A stretch of DNA of 64,000 nt from an uncultured Flavobacteriaceae bacterium (GTDB taxonomy: Bacteria > Bacteroidota > Bacteroidia > Flavobacteriales > Flavobacteriaceae): the NCBI GenBank assembly GCA_947494825.1, contig CANLWN010000001.1, positions 310,001 through 374,000 of the forward strand, read 5' to 3'. The notes under the pieces were generated by a model, which ran no database searches, had not been told where the DNA came from, and saw nothing but the letters and a program-made list of their open reading frames with translations. Positions 25,188-34,383 of this stretch are shown here, piece by piece; position 1 is the first letter of the stretch; every line of letters starts with the position of its first letter. The position numbers and the translations under genes were made by a program.

Positions 25188-25637
25188 TTAGTCTATTTTC
25201 TTAGTATCCCATAGCACATTGATGATTTTCCATTCCCCGTTAATTTTTGCCACGTGCATATAATCATAAAAATCGTACTGATTGGTGCTCGCCTTAATAC
25301 TGGCTATGTTGCCATCAATATCCAATATTTTCACATCTACCCGCAAGGGTTGGTCCTTTTTCAGGGCCCATTTTTTCCCGTCCAACTTGGTGAGTGATAC
25401 GAGTTCGGTATATCCCATGTTCTTCACCAACTGAAAACCTTCGCGTTCCACAATGTGGCGTTTGGCCACTTCGTGGTGTACGGCCCGTTCCATTTGAGGC
25501 TGATCACTATTGTAGTAACTCTCCATATAATCTATGGCGGCCTGTTCAATGGCTTGCTCATCGGAGGTCTGTGCTTGTGTAAAGTAGGAGAGGAATAAAA
25601 GGAGAAGGGCAAGGAAAAATTTACCTATAGTTTGCAT
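25188..25637 (-). CDS. Exported NTF2-like (nuclear transport factor 2 fold) protein
   Basis: A 149 aa protein from the ATG at 25637 with signal peptide MQTIGKFFLALLLLFLSYFT. The mature part has the putative lumazine-binding/SnoaL-like pattern AIEQAAIDYMESYYNSDQPQ at the start and VAKINGEWKIINVLW at the end. These small conical folds are often ligand-binding and lack obvious catalysis. It is co-directional with and 6 bp upstream of the PSD-like gene. Confidence 0.82.
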   Translation of the reverse strand: MQTIGKFFLALLLLFLSYFTQAQTSDEQAIEQAAIDYMESYYNSDQPQMERAVHHEVAKRHIVEREGFQLVKNMGYTELVSLTKLDGKKWALKKDQPLRVDVKILDIDGNIASIKASTNQYDFYDYMHVAKINGEWKIINVLWDTKKID

Positions 25638-25740
25638 GAGGAGATGGTTTAGGTTTCTTAAATGTATTTTTTTTACCCGCAACCTAAAAGTGAATTAAGA
25701 AAATTTTATTGTAAGCTTAACAATTTTTACCACAAGCTTC

Positions 25741-25748
25741 TAATTTTG
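25741..25748 (+). promoter_or_regulatory. -7 element for the alpha/beta hydrolase gene
   Basis: TAATTTTG matches TAnnTTTG exactly. It overlaps a GTG at 25748 that opens the frame, so translation must begin at a later ATG (25772, 25781 or 25820). Confidence 0.55.
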
Positions 25749-25780
25749 TGTTAAATCGAATACCAAAGCCTATGGGTTCT

Positions 25781-26542
25781 ATGAAATCACTACTTTTATT
25801 TTTTAAAGCCCTGGCAGTTATGAAAGTCTCCCTTATTGGTATGTTATTGTTATGTTGTTCGGTACAATCCCAGCAATTTGTACATTTTAATTCTTCGGAC
25901 GGTTTGGAAATTAGCTCCGATTATTATGCCAAACAAGGGACATCCACCTTTATCCTTCTATTTCATCAGGCTGGTTGGAGTAGGGGCGAGTACCGCGAAA
26001 TTGCCCCAAAGTTGAATGCCATGGGATATGCCTGCCTTGCCGTAGACCTACGATCTGGAGGTGCGGTCAACGGCGTGGTAAACGAAACGAACAGAAAGGC
26101 TAAAGCCAAGGGAATGGCCACCACTTATAAGGAAGCCTTTAAAGATATTGAAGCAGCTGTCAATTTCGTAAAAACTACCTACAAACCGGAAAAGCTCATT
26201 CTTTGGGGAAGCTCGTATTCTTCTGCATTGGTATTAAAATACGCTGGCGATCATCCAACGGCCGTACAGGCTATAGTGTCGTTTGCCCCTGGTGAGTATT
26301 TTGGCAGCAAAACCTATATAGCGGATAGCGCAAAGCATATTGAGGTGCCCACTTTTATTACCTCTGCCAAGAACGAGTATAAAAACTGGAAGGCGATCCA
26401 TGCGGCCATTCCCGGTACCCAAAAGAAAAGCTACCTTCCCGATACTTCGGGCAATCACGGTTCCAGGGCGCTATGGGAAAAGTTCAACGATCATAAGGGC
26501 TATTGGGAGGCCGTGAGCGAATTTTTAAATACCGTCCCATAG
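25781..26542 (+). CDS. Exported alpha/beta hydrolase
   Basis: About 253 aa. Start candidates are ATG 25781 and ATG 25820; the latter gives the cleaner signal peptide MKVSLIGMLLLCCSVQS. The fold is that of dienelactone-hydrolase-like alpha/beta enzymes: TFILLFHQAGWSRGEYREIA (oxyanion region), LAVDLRSGG, the nucleophile elbow WGSSYSSALVLKYA, and a terminal His in GNHGSRALW. The substrate is unknown. It is convergent with the M19 dipeptidase, whose stop lies 47 bp away. Confidence 0.87.
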   Translation: MKSLLLFFKALAVMKVSLIGMLLLCCSVQSQQFVHFNSSDGLEISSDYYAKQGTSTFILLFHQAGWSRGEYREIAPKLNAMGYACLAVDLRSGGAVNGVVNETNRKAKAKGMATTYKEAFKDIEAAVNFVKTTYKPEKLILWGSSYSSALVLKYAGDHPTAVQAIVSFAPGEYFGSKTYIADSAKHIEVPTFITSAKNEYKNWKAIHAAIPGTQKKSYLPDTSGNHGSRALWEKFNDHKGYWEAVSEFLNTVP

Positions 26543-26589
26543 GTTTCCTACAAGAAAAAGCGGGAAGCCCAAAGTTTGGCAACGGAACC

Positions 26590-27879
26590 TTATTTTTTTT
26601 GGAGTTTAATGGCCACTTCCTGCACCTCGTCCAGCACGCGCAAGAGATTACCGCTCCACAATTGTGCTATTTCCGCTTCACTATAACCACGGTTGACCAA
26701 TTCCAGGGTTACATTAAAAGTTTCGGAGGCGTCTTCCCATCCGGCGATACCGCCACCCCCGTCAAAATCTGAGCTTATGCCCACATGATCGATCCCGATC
26801 AATTGCACCATATAATCAATATGATCTACGAAATCGGCTACATCAACCGGAGGCGGAGCATCCTGCCTGGAGGCCACAAGGGTTTTGGCAATGGCCCTGA
26901 TCTTGGTGCGGTTTTCCACAAAAGCGGCCTGTTGTTCCTGATCCAACTGGCGAAACGCTGAGCGCTCGTACCAGGGAACCCCCAGAGAATCGGCTACCTG
27001 TTGGTGTATACTTTTCATAAAGTCGGCCCTGGCCTCATGCTTCGCTTTGTGCAAATACGAGCTAAAGGCCACCGTCTGTACTACCCCGCCATTCTTTTTC
27101 ATAAGCATCAATTGCTCGTCATCCAAATTTCGACTGTGATCGCAGAGGGCCCTGGCCGATGAATGTGATGCAATAATCGGTGCTTTTGACAAGGCTACCA
27201 TCTGTTTCATGGCTTCCTTTGACGGATGGGAAACATCTATCATAATACCCAATCTATTCATCTCGTTTACAGCCCTTTTACCTAAGTCACTTAAACCATT
27301 ATGCAACCATATGCTGTCCTGTTCCCCCGTGTTGGAATCACAAAATTGACTATGTCCATTGTGGGAAAGGGAAATATAGCGTGCCCCTAATTTGTGATAG
27401 GTTTCAAAATTGGACAGATCCTCTCCGATGGGGTATGCATTTTCTACCCCTATCATTGCGACCTTTTTTCCAGAAGCATCAATTCGGCGTACATCCTCCG
27501 AGGTCAGCGCCAATTCAATTTGGTCAGGCGCAAATTCCTCGCAGAGCCGATGTATGGCCTCAAACTTTGCCATGGCATTCTCGGCGGCCCTTTCATACCC
27601 TTCCATATGTAGCGAATCCTGACCGGTATAAACGATGAGCCAGGAAACATCCAAGCCGCCTGCATCCATTTTCGGCAGGTTCACCTGAGTATCCAAATTT
27701 TGCGTGTAGTTGAGACTATCCGTAAAGTTCTTGACATTAATGTCGTTATGTGTATCCAGGGTAATGACCGCCTGGTGTATGCGCTTCGCTTTTTCGGAAT
27801 CGCTTTCCCCAGTTGTTTTACCCTCCGGGCCACAGGAAAACAGGGTCAAGATGCAAGAAAATAGGATATAATGCTTCAT
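26590..27879 (-). CDS. Membrane dipeptidase (peptidase M19) lipoprotein
   Basis: A 429 aa protein with a lipobox (LTLFSCGPEG). It has the M19 renal-dipeptidase fold: the metal ligand pair in TLDTHNDINVK, YISLSHNGHSQFCD, IMIDVSHPSKEAM, PIIASHSSARALC and the C-terminal HVGISSDFDGGGG. It is a zinc dipeptidase acting on L-Xaa-D/L-Xaa dipeptides at the cell surface or periplasm. It is monocistronic and divergent from the hybrid kinase operon. Confidence 0.95.
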   Translation of the reverse strand: MKHYILFSCILTLFSCGPEGKTTGESDSEKAKRIHQAVITLDTHNDINVKNFTDSLNYTQNLDTQVNLPKMDAGGLDVSWLIVYTGQDSLHMEGYERAAENAMAKFEAIHRLCEEFAPDQIELALTSEDVRRIDASGKKVAMIGVENAYPIGEDLSNFETYHKLGARYISLSHNGHSQFCDSNTGEQDSIWLHNGLSDLGKRAVNEMNRLGIMIDVSHPSKEAMKQMVALSKAPIIASHSSARALCDHSRNLDDEQLMLMKKNGGVVQTVAFSSYLHKAKHEARADFMKSIHQQVADSLGVPWYERSAFRQLDQEQQAAFVENRTKIRAIAKTLVASRQDAPPPVDVADFVDHIDYMVQLIGIDHVGISSDFDGGGGIAGWEDASETFNVTLELVNRGYSEAEIAQLWSGNLLRVLDEVQEVAIKLQKK

Positions 27880-28058
27880 TTGTCAGAATTTATACCTACA
27901 AATAAAGTGCTTTGACAACAAAAACAGAAGCCTAGGTAACATTTAATTGCACAGGCTGGGCGAAAAGAAGAGTTTTAGGGGTATAAAAACCAAACATGTA
28001 TAGAAAAGTATAGGATTTGCTCCCTACACAAGCCTTTACCTACCAAATCCACTCCCCA

Positions 28059-29810
28059 TTGAAATCCAAAGACCTACTTTCCCATTTATCCGATCTGGAA
28101 TCGAAGTTATCCGACTTTTCCTTTGAGGAACTGACCACCGATGAAGCTGCCACCCTAAGAAAAACGTTTTTGTCTTTCAGGGCACAGGTAGAGGCACAGG
28201 TTTTTGGGGAAAAGACACCAATTACCCTCTACAAAAAGACCCCGGCAAAGGAAACCTCAAACACCGAGGGAATGCTCGTGGCCAACGTAAGTCACGAAAT
28301 ACGAACCCCCTTAAATGGCATTATAGGATTTACCGATCTCCTGAGGGAGAGCAAACTTACCAAGTCACAACTGACCCATGTAAACGCCATTCAGTCCGCC
28401 TCGCGTACCCTACTGGACATCATCAACGAATTGCTGGAATATTCCAAGTTGTCGGCCGGTCTGGAGCAATTTGAATCGGTACACTTCAATTTTAGCAGCG
28501 TTATCCGCGATGTGGCCTATCTCTGCAATACGCTTATTCTGGAAAAAAAAGTGACCCTGGAGGTCAATATAAACCCGGCCATTCCGGAGGTACTGATCGG
28601 AGATCCCTCAAAACTATCACAGATATTGCTAAACCTGATGGGCAATGCGATAAAGTTCGTAGAGCAGGGAGAAATCCATCTGCGCGTGGCTCCCCTAAAA
28701 ACTACGGAAGGGGAAGTCCTGTTGGAGTTTGAGGTGGCGGATACCGGCATCGGCATTCCCGAGGAAAAATTGGAGCATATTTTTGATTCCTTTAAGCAGG
28801 CCGAGTCGGATACTTTTGCCAAATACGGAGGTTCCGGTCTGGGGCTCAGCATCGTAAAGAAAATCATAGAAAACCTCAACGGTACCGTTGAGGTTTCGAG
28901 CACCTTGGGGGTAGGTACTACCTTTACGTTTACGCTGCCCTATGGAAAGGGCAAGCAATCCCCAAAACCGAGGAAGAAGAATCTCAAAGCCCCGGAGCAG
29001 GAGGCAAAAGCGCAGTTAAAAGGCCTAAGGATATTGGTTTTTGAGGACAACCTTCTGAATCAGCGCCTTATAGAACAGCGTCTAAAAACATGGGGGTGCA
29101 AACCCTATATCACCGATAATCCCCATTACGGCCTGAACATCCTTGAAAAAAGCAAATTTGATCTGGTGTTGATGGATTTGAGAATGCCGGTCATGAATGG
29201 CTTTGAAGTCACCCAAAAGATACGTAGCCATAAAAGTGGGGCAATAAGGAGCATTCCGATCATAGCACTTACGGCCGACTTTACCGTTAGGGACAAAGAG
29301 CAGTGTGCTAAGACCGGTATCAACGACTATATTCTAAAACCCTATGCCCCCGAAGAGCTTATGCAAAAGCTCTTGGATAATAAAAAAGGAATAACTACCC
29401 TGAATTCTAAAATGTCCACCAGTGAAACGCAGGAAACCAAGGCGGAGGAACAACATAGTATCATGGACCTATCCGACTTGCTGGAAGACTGTGGAGGGGA
29501 ACTGGAACTCCTTCAAGAGTTGGTTCGTTTATACAAGCAAAATGCCCTGGAATTCATTGGTAACGTGAAATTGCATCTAAAGAACCAGGACTTCGAAGGA
29601 CTTGAATTTGCCTCCCATAAGATCAAATCCGGTCTGGCCATGATGCAAACCTATGGTCTTCACAAGATAGCGGTCAAAATACACCAGTGCAGTAAGACCG
29701 ATCGCGATATGGCCAAGCTTCAAACGCTCTACGACCGTTTTCTTGAAGAATATCCTATCGTGGAAACAGCCATGGAACAAGAATTGAAAAAATTAAAAAG
29801 AAACAGCTAA
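28059..29810 (+). CDS. Soluble hybrid sensor histidine kinase (HisKA-HATPase-REC-Hpt)
   Basis: A 583 aa protein if TTG 28059 is the start; the frame is open to a TTG at 28017 and has no early ATG. Order: a short N-terminal coiled region, HisKA with VSHEIRTPLNG (phospho-His79), HATPase_c with IGDPSKLSQILLNLMGNAIKF and VADTGIGIPEE, a receiver with LMDLRMPVMNGFE (Asp373), and an Hpt domain with ASHKIKSGLAMM (His520). There is no membrane segment or recognisable sensor domain, so input probably comes from a protein partner. It heads the operon encoding the response regulator, HEAT protein and polysaccharide machinery. Confidence 0.92.
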   Translation: MKSKDLLSHLSDLESKLSDFSFEELTTDEAATLRKTFLSFRAQVEAQVFGEKTPITLYKKTPAKETSNTEGMLVANVSHEIRTPLNGIIGFTDLLRESKLTKSQLTHVNAIQSASRTLLDIINELLEYSKLSAGLEQFESVHFNFSSVIRDVAYLCNTLILEKKVTLEVNINPAIPEVLIGDPSKLSQILLNLMGNAIKFVEQGEIHLRVAPLKTTEGEVLLEFEVADTGIGIPEEKLEHIFDSFKQAESDTFAKYGGSGLGLSIVKKIIENLNGTVEVSSTLGVGTTFTFTLPYGKGKQSPKPRKKNLKAPEQEAKAQLKGLRILVFEDNLLNQRLIEQRLKTWGCKPYITDNPHYGLNILEKSKFDLVLMDLRMPVMNGFEVTQKIRSHKSGAIRSIPIIALTADFTVRDKEQCAKTGINDYILKPYAPEELMQKLLDNKKGITTLNSKMSTSETQETKAEEQHSIMDLSDLLEDCGGELELLQELVRLYKQNALEFIGNVKLHLKNQDFEGLEFASHKIKSGLAMMQTYGLHKIAVKIHQCSKTDRDMAKLQTLYDRFLEEYPIVETAMEQELKKLKRNS

Positions 29811-29815
29811 AGCCC

Positions 29816-30187
29816 ATGACAAAGAACAGGATTTTGCTTGCGGAAGATGACGAATTATTGGCCTCCTTGCTGACCTATCGTCTGGAAAAAGGAGGATACG
29901 AGGTGAGCTTGGTCCATGATGGTAAGCAGGTAAAGGAATATTTGGGGAGCCACATGCCCGATATTATCGTCAGCGATATCATGATGCCGTATTTTTCCGG
30001 TATTGAACTGATCGATTTTGTGCGCAACGAATTAGGGTCGGCTATCCCTATAATCATTATTTCTTCCGCAGGAAACGAGGAAAACGTCTTGAGTGCTTTT
30101 GAATTGGGAGCCAATGACTTTATCTCAAAACCGGTGAACATTTCGGAATTATTGATCCGGGTAGGCCGGGAAATAAAGCTCGTATAA
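29816..30187 (+). CDS. Single-domain response regulator
   Basis: A 123 aa CheY-like receiver with the acidic pair EDD (residues 10-12), phospho-acceptor Asp54 in IIVSDIMMP, the Ser/Thr switch in IIIISSAG, and Lys105 in FISKPVN. There is no output domain, so it must act by protein contact. The adjacent HEAT-repeat membrane protein is the obvious candidate. It lies 5 bp after the kinase gene. Confidence 0.93.
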   Translation: MTKNRILLAEDDELLASLLTYRLEKGGYEVSLVHDGKQVKEYLGSHMPDIIVSDIMMPYFSGIELIDFVRNELGSAIPIIIISSAGNEENVLSAFELGANDFISKPVNISELLIRVGREIKLV

Positions 30188-30190
30188 TTT

Positions 30191-32959
30191 GTGGATATAG
30201 GACTACCTACATATCACCCTAAGTTGCTCATAACAGCGCCAAAGATCCACACGGATCTTTTGTGGGATTTATCCCTTTTGTTTGTTGGCTTGGCAGTGGT
30301 CTATTTCCTTTTTGTCTTTTTTTTCCGAAATAAACTTTCCTCCAAAACGAAAGGAATAGCGCTAAAAAAGAAGGAATTAACCCCCATGGTAAGTGAATTT
30401 CTCTTTTATGACCCAAACAGCGCAAGGGAAGACCAGGATACCTATATCAATTTAAAAATCGAGATCAGGGAACTGCTTAAGGACCGTTTTAATCGCAAAG
30501 TGCTGACCGAGATTCTTATGGACCTACAAAAAGACCTGCTGGGAGACACCCTCTTACGGCTCTTTAAGCTGTACAGGGATTTGGGACTGCAGCATGATGC
30601 CTTTGCAAAACTCAAGAGCTGGCGTTGGGAAGTGGTTTCACAGGGCATTTTGGAGCTGACCAAATTACAAGTTCCGGAATCCTATAGTTTTATTACAAAG
30701 TTCATCAACGATAAAAGGGGCGTTATACGAAAACAAGCCGAGATTGCTACGGTAACCCTTAGACCGGAAGGCATAAATTACTTTTTGGATACCACTCGCT
30801 ACAAAATTTCCGAATGGCAGCAGCTAAAACTGTTGGATGTCATCCGGAATTTTGAGGATTACCAACCCCCGAGTTTTAAAGCCTGGTTAACCTCCACGAA
30901 CCGGGATGTAGTACTGTTTGCCCTTCGTTTGATAAAGTATTATAATCAGAACGATGCCTATGCCTCCATAACCCAGTTGGTGAAGCATAAGAATGATCAG
31001 ATCAAATCGGAGGCCATAGGTTGTATCAAGGAATTCTACATTTTAGAAGCGCTGGATACCTTAAAAGGGGTTTTTTGGAAATGTCGCACGGATATTAAGC
31101 TTTTACTTTTAGATGCTATCGCTACTTTGGGAAAAGAGGAAGACATTCCTTTTTTGCGCTTGGTCGAAAGCAGGGAATCCAATTTTGTGGTCAGGAGCAA
31201 GGCGTTGCACGCCATTAATACCATATCTCCCGAAACGATAATGCCCACCCAAGGTATTCAAGAACATTTGGAAAGCGATTCCTGGAGAACCGATGCCCTT
31301 GCCTTTGAAATTGAGGAGGGCGATGTACCGGCAGCCCTGGATGCCAAGGATGCTGTAATGGAACAGGAGGCAACTGATGAAGCACCCAAAGAAGAGCCAT
31401 CCAACGCGTCTTTGGAGCATCTTGCTTCGCCAGAAGAAACACCCTTGCCAGTGCCCGCGGAAGAACAAATTTTGCTTTCGCCCGAAGACCTTCTGGAACT
31501 CGAAGTAAACGGTGAGGAAATAACCGCGCTCTCCTTGAAACGACCCATGGACGAAATTATCCAGGAATTTGACACACTTCCGGAAGAAACAGAAGACGAT
31601 CGTATATTGCTCGATTTTGATTTTTTACCCTTGGTGGTACCCAATACCCAGGAGGTAGAGAAAACCCACAGGCCGAAAAACGATGCTGAGAAGGAGCAAG
31701 ATGTGTTTATGGACTTTAGCGTAGATTCTTGGACCGCGATACAATCCTTAGAGGTATCTTATGAGGAGATACCCAGCGTTGTTGAGGATATAGGAACGGA
31801 GCAGGAAACAGACCTAGCCGTACAATCCCTTGAGGTAGTCTATGAAGAAGTGCCCATGACCTACGAAACAGTGGAAATGGTGCCAGAAACACCGGATACC
31901 CACACTATCGAGGCTGCAGTGACCGTAGAAGAGGCAGAGGATACTGCAATAGACTTCACCATTGATATCGAGAAGAACGTACGTGCGTTGGACCTGGTCT
32001 ACGAGGAAATTATTCCCGCCAGGGAAGAGGATCTGGTTGACATAGAAAATGAAAGGGACATTTTTCTCCTGGATTTCTTGCCCCTTGTGGTTGAAAAAGG
32101 CGAATCTACCCCTATCGTTTCGGACGCCACGGTATCTCCCTATTCCCAAAGTGTTTTTAAGCAATTGTTCCTGGATAAGGGGCGGTACAGTAAGATACTT
32201 TTGCTGGACACTATTGTTGATATCGGTGATGAAAGGGAAATACCATTTCTTGTTGAAATCACGGATAAGGAATCGGATCCTTTTATAAGAGATCGCGCTT
32301 TGGAAGTGTTGAACGGAATATCGGAAAGAAATTACCGGGTTATCGATGTACACGGTACGGTGCTTGAAAGCGAGGATTTTAAGGGAAGTAGCATTTTCAG
32401 ACAGTTGTTCTGGTCAGGGGATACCCCTTCCAAGCTAATGTTACTGGAAGAAATTGAGCAGTTGGGAGACCAGAAGGAAATCAATTTTCTAAAAACCCTC
32501 GAGAATTTTCCGGTACGTGAAATACGGGAAAGAGCGAAAAGGGTGCGGACAATACTCCAGGCCCAACAAGAGGAAATGAGCGGTACGGAGGCCGAATCTG
32601 GAGCCCAGCGGGCGTCCAGGACATCTTCCTTGGCCGAAGGGATTTCCGAAATTGCATTTGAACTGCAGTCCATGCCCGATGCCAGGAAAAAAGAACCGGG
32701 TTTTCAAAACAGTAGGGGCCATATGCCACTTGACTTCTGTTTTCTACTGGATGAGTTGAATATAAAACCCTCCAAAGCCTTTAGCGTTATGGATGTAGAC
32801 TTTGCCCTTACCCATGAGTTCTATAAACGGCAGATGGAGGAAGAACAGGAAAGTGGAAAAGAAGGTGTAAAAAACCTGCAAAAGGAAAATGGTGAGGATT
32901 CCCTGTGGGATATCTTGCTTGCATTTCCCATAAAAATCATGGAAAAATTCAATGGATAA
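30191..32959 (+). CDS. Membrane HEAT-repeat scaffold with acidic repeat linker
   Basis: A 922 aa protein starting with GTG, 3 bp after the response-regulator stop. One transmembrane segment lies near residues 25-46. A first HEAT block (about 80-350) follows. Then comes a Glu/Asp/Pro-rich, probably disordered linker (about 350-648), and a second HEAT block whose units (SVFKQLFLDKGRYSKILLLD; SIFRQLFWSGDTPSKLMLLE) resemble those of the first block. Inside the linker short motifs recur: LLDFDFLPLVV and LLDFLPLVV; SLEVSYEEIP, SLEVVYEEVP and ALDLVYEEIIP. HEAT arrays bind proteins, so it may link the two-component system to the glycosyltransferase, whose gene it overlaps by 8 bp. No close characterised relative known to me. 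Confidence 0.82.
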   Translation: MDIGLPTYHPKLLITAPKIHTDLLWDLSLLFVGLAVVYFLFVFFFRNKLSSKTKGIALKKKELTPMVSEFLFYDPNSAREDQDTYINLKIEIRELLKDRFNRKVLTEILMDLQKDLLGDTLLRLFKLYRDLGLQHDAFAKLKSWRWEVVSQGILELTKLQVPESYSFITKFINDKRGVIRKQAEIATVTLRPEGINYFLDTTRYKISEWQQLKLLDVIRNFEDYQPPSFKAWLTSTNRDVVLFALRLIKYYNQNDAYASITQLVKHKNDQIKSEAIGCIKEFYILEALDTLKGVFWKCRTDIKLLLLDAIATLGKEEDIPFLRLVESRESNFVVRSKALHAINTISPETIMPTQGIQEHLESDSWRTDALAFEIEEGDVPAALDAKDAVMEQEATDEAPKEEPSNASLEHLASPEETPLPVPAEEQILLSPEDLLELEVNGEEITALSLKRPMDEIIQEFDTLPEETEDDRILLDFDFLPLVVPNTQEVEKTHRPKNDAEKEQDVFMDFSVDSWTAIQSLEVSYEEIPSVVEDIGTEQETDLAVQSLEVVYEEVPMTYETVEMVPETPDTHTIEAAVTVEEAEDTAIDFTIDIEKNVRALDLVYEEIIPAREEDLVDIENERDIFLLDFLPLVVEKGESTPIVSDATVSPYSQSVFKQLFLDKGRYSKILLLDTIVDIGDEREIPFLVEITDKESDPFIRDRALEVLNGISERNYRVIDVHGTVLESEDFKGSSIFRQLFWSGDTPSKLMLLEEIEQLGDQKEINFLKTLENFPVREIRERAKRVRTILQAQQEEMSGTEAESGAQRASRTSSLAEGISEIAFELQSMPDARKKEPGFQNSRGHMPLDFCFLLDELNIKPSKAFSVMDVDFALTHEFYKRQMEEEQESGKEGVKNLQKENGEDSLWDILLAFPIKIMEKFNG

Positions 32960-34379
32960 CGGAATTTTCAATATCGTGCTTGAGTACATAAATATCATTT
33001 TCCTGGTATTTACCGTAATCCTTTTTACCATGTTTACCTTCATGGGGTACCTTTCTACCCGAAGTTCCATCCACTATAAGAACAAAAACAGTTTTGGGGA
33101 CCTTTCCAAGATCATGGCCTCGCCCTTGGCCCCGAGCATTACCATTATAGCACCAGCCTACAATGAGGGCATGACCATTGTGGAGAACATACGTTCCCTA
33201 ATGTCCCTACGATATGTAAACTACGAGGTAATGGTGGTAAACGATGGGAGTAAGGACGATACCTTGGAGAAAATGATTGAGGCTTATGACCTGGTAAAAA
33301 TTGAACGGAAAATCGATCCCAATTGGAAATCCAAGCCCATACGGGGCATATACAAATCAAAGCATTCATCCTTTTCCAAACTTACGGTGATCGACAAGGA
33401 AAACGGCGGTAAATCCGATGCCCTGAACACTGGGATCCAGTTGTCCGAGAACAAATATGTGGGGTGTATTGACGTAGACTGTTTATTGTTGCCCGATGCC
33501 CTACTGCATGTGGTCAAATCCTTTTATCAACGATCAAAAAAACGCGTTGTTGCGGTAGGAGGGGTCATCCGTATTGCCAACTCCTGTAAGATTGCAGGGG
33601 GTAGGTTGGAAGAAATTCGCTTACCTAAAAATTGGTTGGCCAAATTTCAACTTTTGGAATATACACGTTCCTTTATTTTGGGGAGAATGGCCTGGGGGCG
33701 CATAGATAGCCTTTTGATCATCTCCGGGGCTTTTGGATTTTTTGACCGCGAAATAGCCTTGGCCGTGGGTGGGTATGATACCAATACGGTAGGGGAGGAT
33801 ATGGAAATCGTGTTTAAGATGAGGCGGTACATGCACGAGCGAAAGTTGCCCTATACCGTAGAGTATATTCCGGACCCGCTCTGTTGGACGGAGGTGCCCG
33901 AGGACCTGAAGATATTGATCAACCAAAGGGACCGATGGTCCAGGGGCAACTTGGAAACCCTTTACAAGCACAAGGACATGTTCCTGAACCCAAAATTTGG
34001 GAGATTGGGCATGCTCAGCTATCCCTATTGGTTCTTTTATGAGTGGTTCGCGCCCATATTGGAGTTCGTCGGTTTTTTCTCGATCCTGCTCTTTTACTAT
34101 TTGGGTATCCTGAACTGGGAGTTCTTTGTGGCCATTACTTGTACGGTCTATACTTTTTCGGTAATGTTCTCCTTTTATGCCATTTTGTGGGACGTGTATT
34201 CCTATAACGAGTATAAAAAGACAAAGGATATTCTAACCCTAATGTTCTGTGCGATCATTGAGCCTATCGTTTTTCACCCTATTGTGGTTTGGGCAGCGGT
34301 AAGGGGCAACTATAAAAAACTGTTTAAGGTAAAATCGGGCTGGGGATCCCAGGTTAGAAAAGGTTTTGCAAAAGCATAA
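32952..34379 (+). CDS. BcsA/PgaC-like processive glycosyltransferase (GT2)
   Basis: A 475 aa membrane GT2 enzyme: an N-terminal helix, a cytosolic GT-A domain, then several C-terminal helices. It has the full processive signature: VVNDGSKDD (Asp98), DVD (174-176), TVGED (base, Asp283) and NQRDRW, the Q-x-x-R-W motif (325-329), plus ENGGKSDALNTG. Such enzymes both polymerise and extrude beta-linked polysaccharide (cellulose, PNAG, hyaluronan). Sugar specificity is not readable. Placed with a YaiO-type barrel, it recalls the poorly studied E. coli yaiO/yaiP pair. Confidence 0.92.
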   Translation: MDNGIFNIVLEYINIIFLVFTVILFTMFTFMGYLSTRSSIHYKNKNSFGDLSKIMASPLAPSITIIAPAYNEGMTIVENIRSLMSLRYVNYEVMVVNDGSKDDTLEKMIEAYDLVKIERKIDPNWKSKPIRGIYKSKHSSFSKLTVIDKENGGKSDALNTGIQLSENKYVGCIDVDCLLLPDALLHVVKSFYQRSKKRVVAVGGVIRIANSCKIAGGRLEEIRLPKNWLAKFQLLEYTRSFILGRMAWGRIDSLLIISGAFGFFDREIALAVGGYDTNTVGEDMEIVFKMRRYMHERKLPYTVEYIPDPLCWTEVPEDLKILINQRDRWSRGNLETLYKHKDMFLNPKFGRLGMLSYPYWFFYEWFAPILEFVGFFSILLFYYLGILNWEFFVAITCTVYTFSVMFSFYAILWDVYSYNEYKKTKDILTLMFCAIIEPIVFHPIVVWAAVRGNYKKLFKVKSGWGSQVRKGFAKA

Positions 34380-34383
34380 CAGG

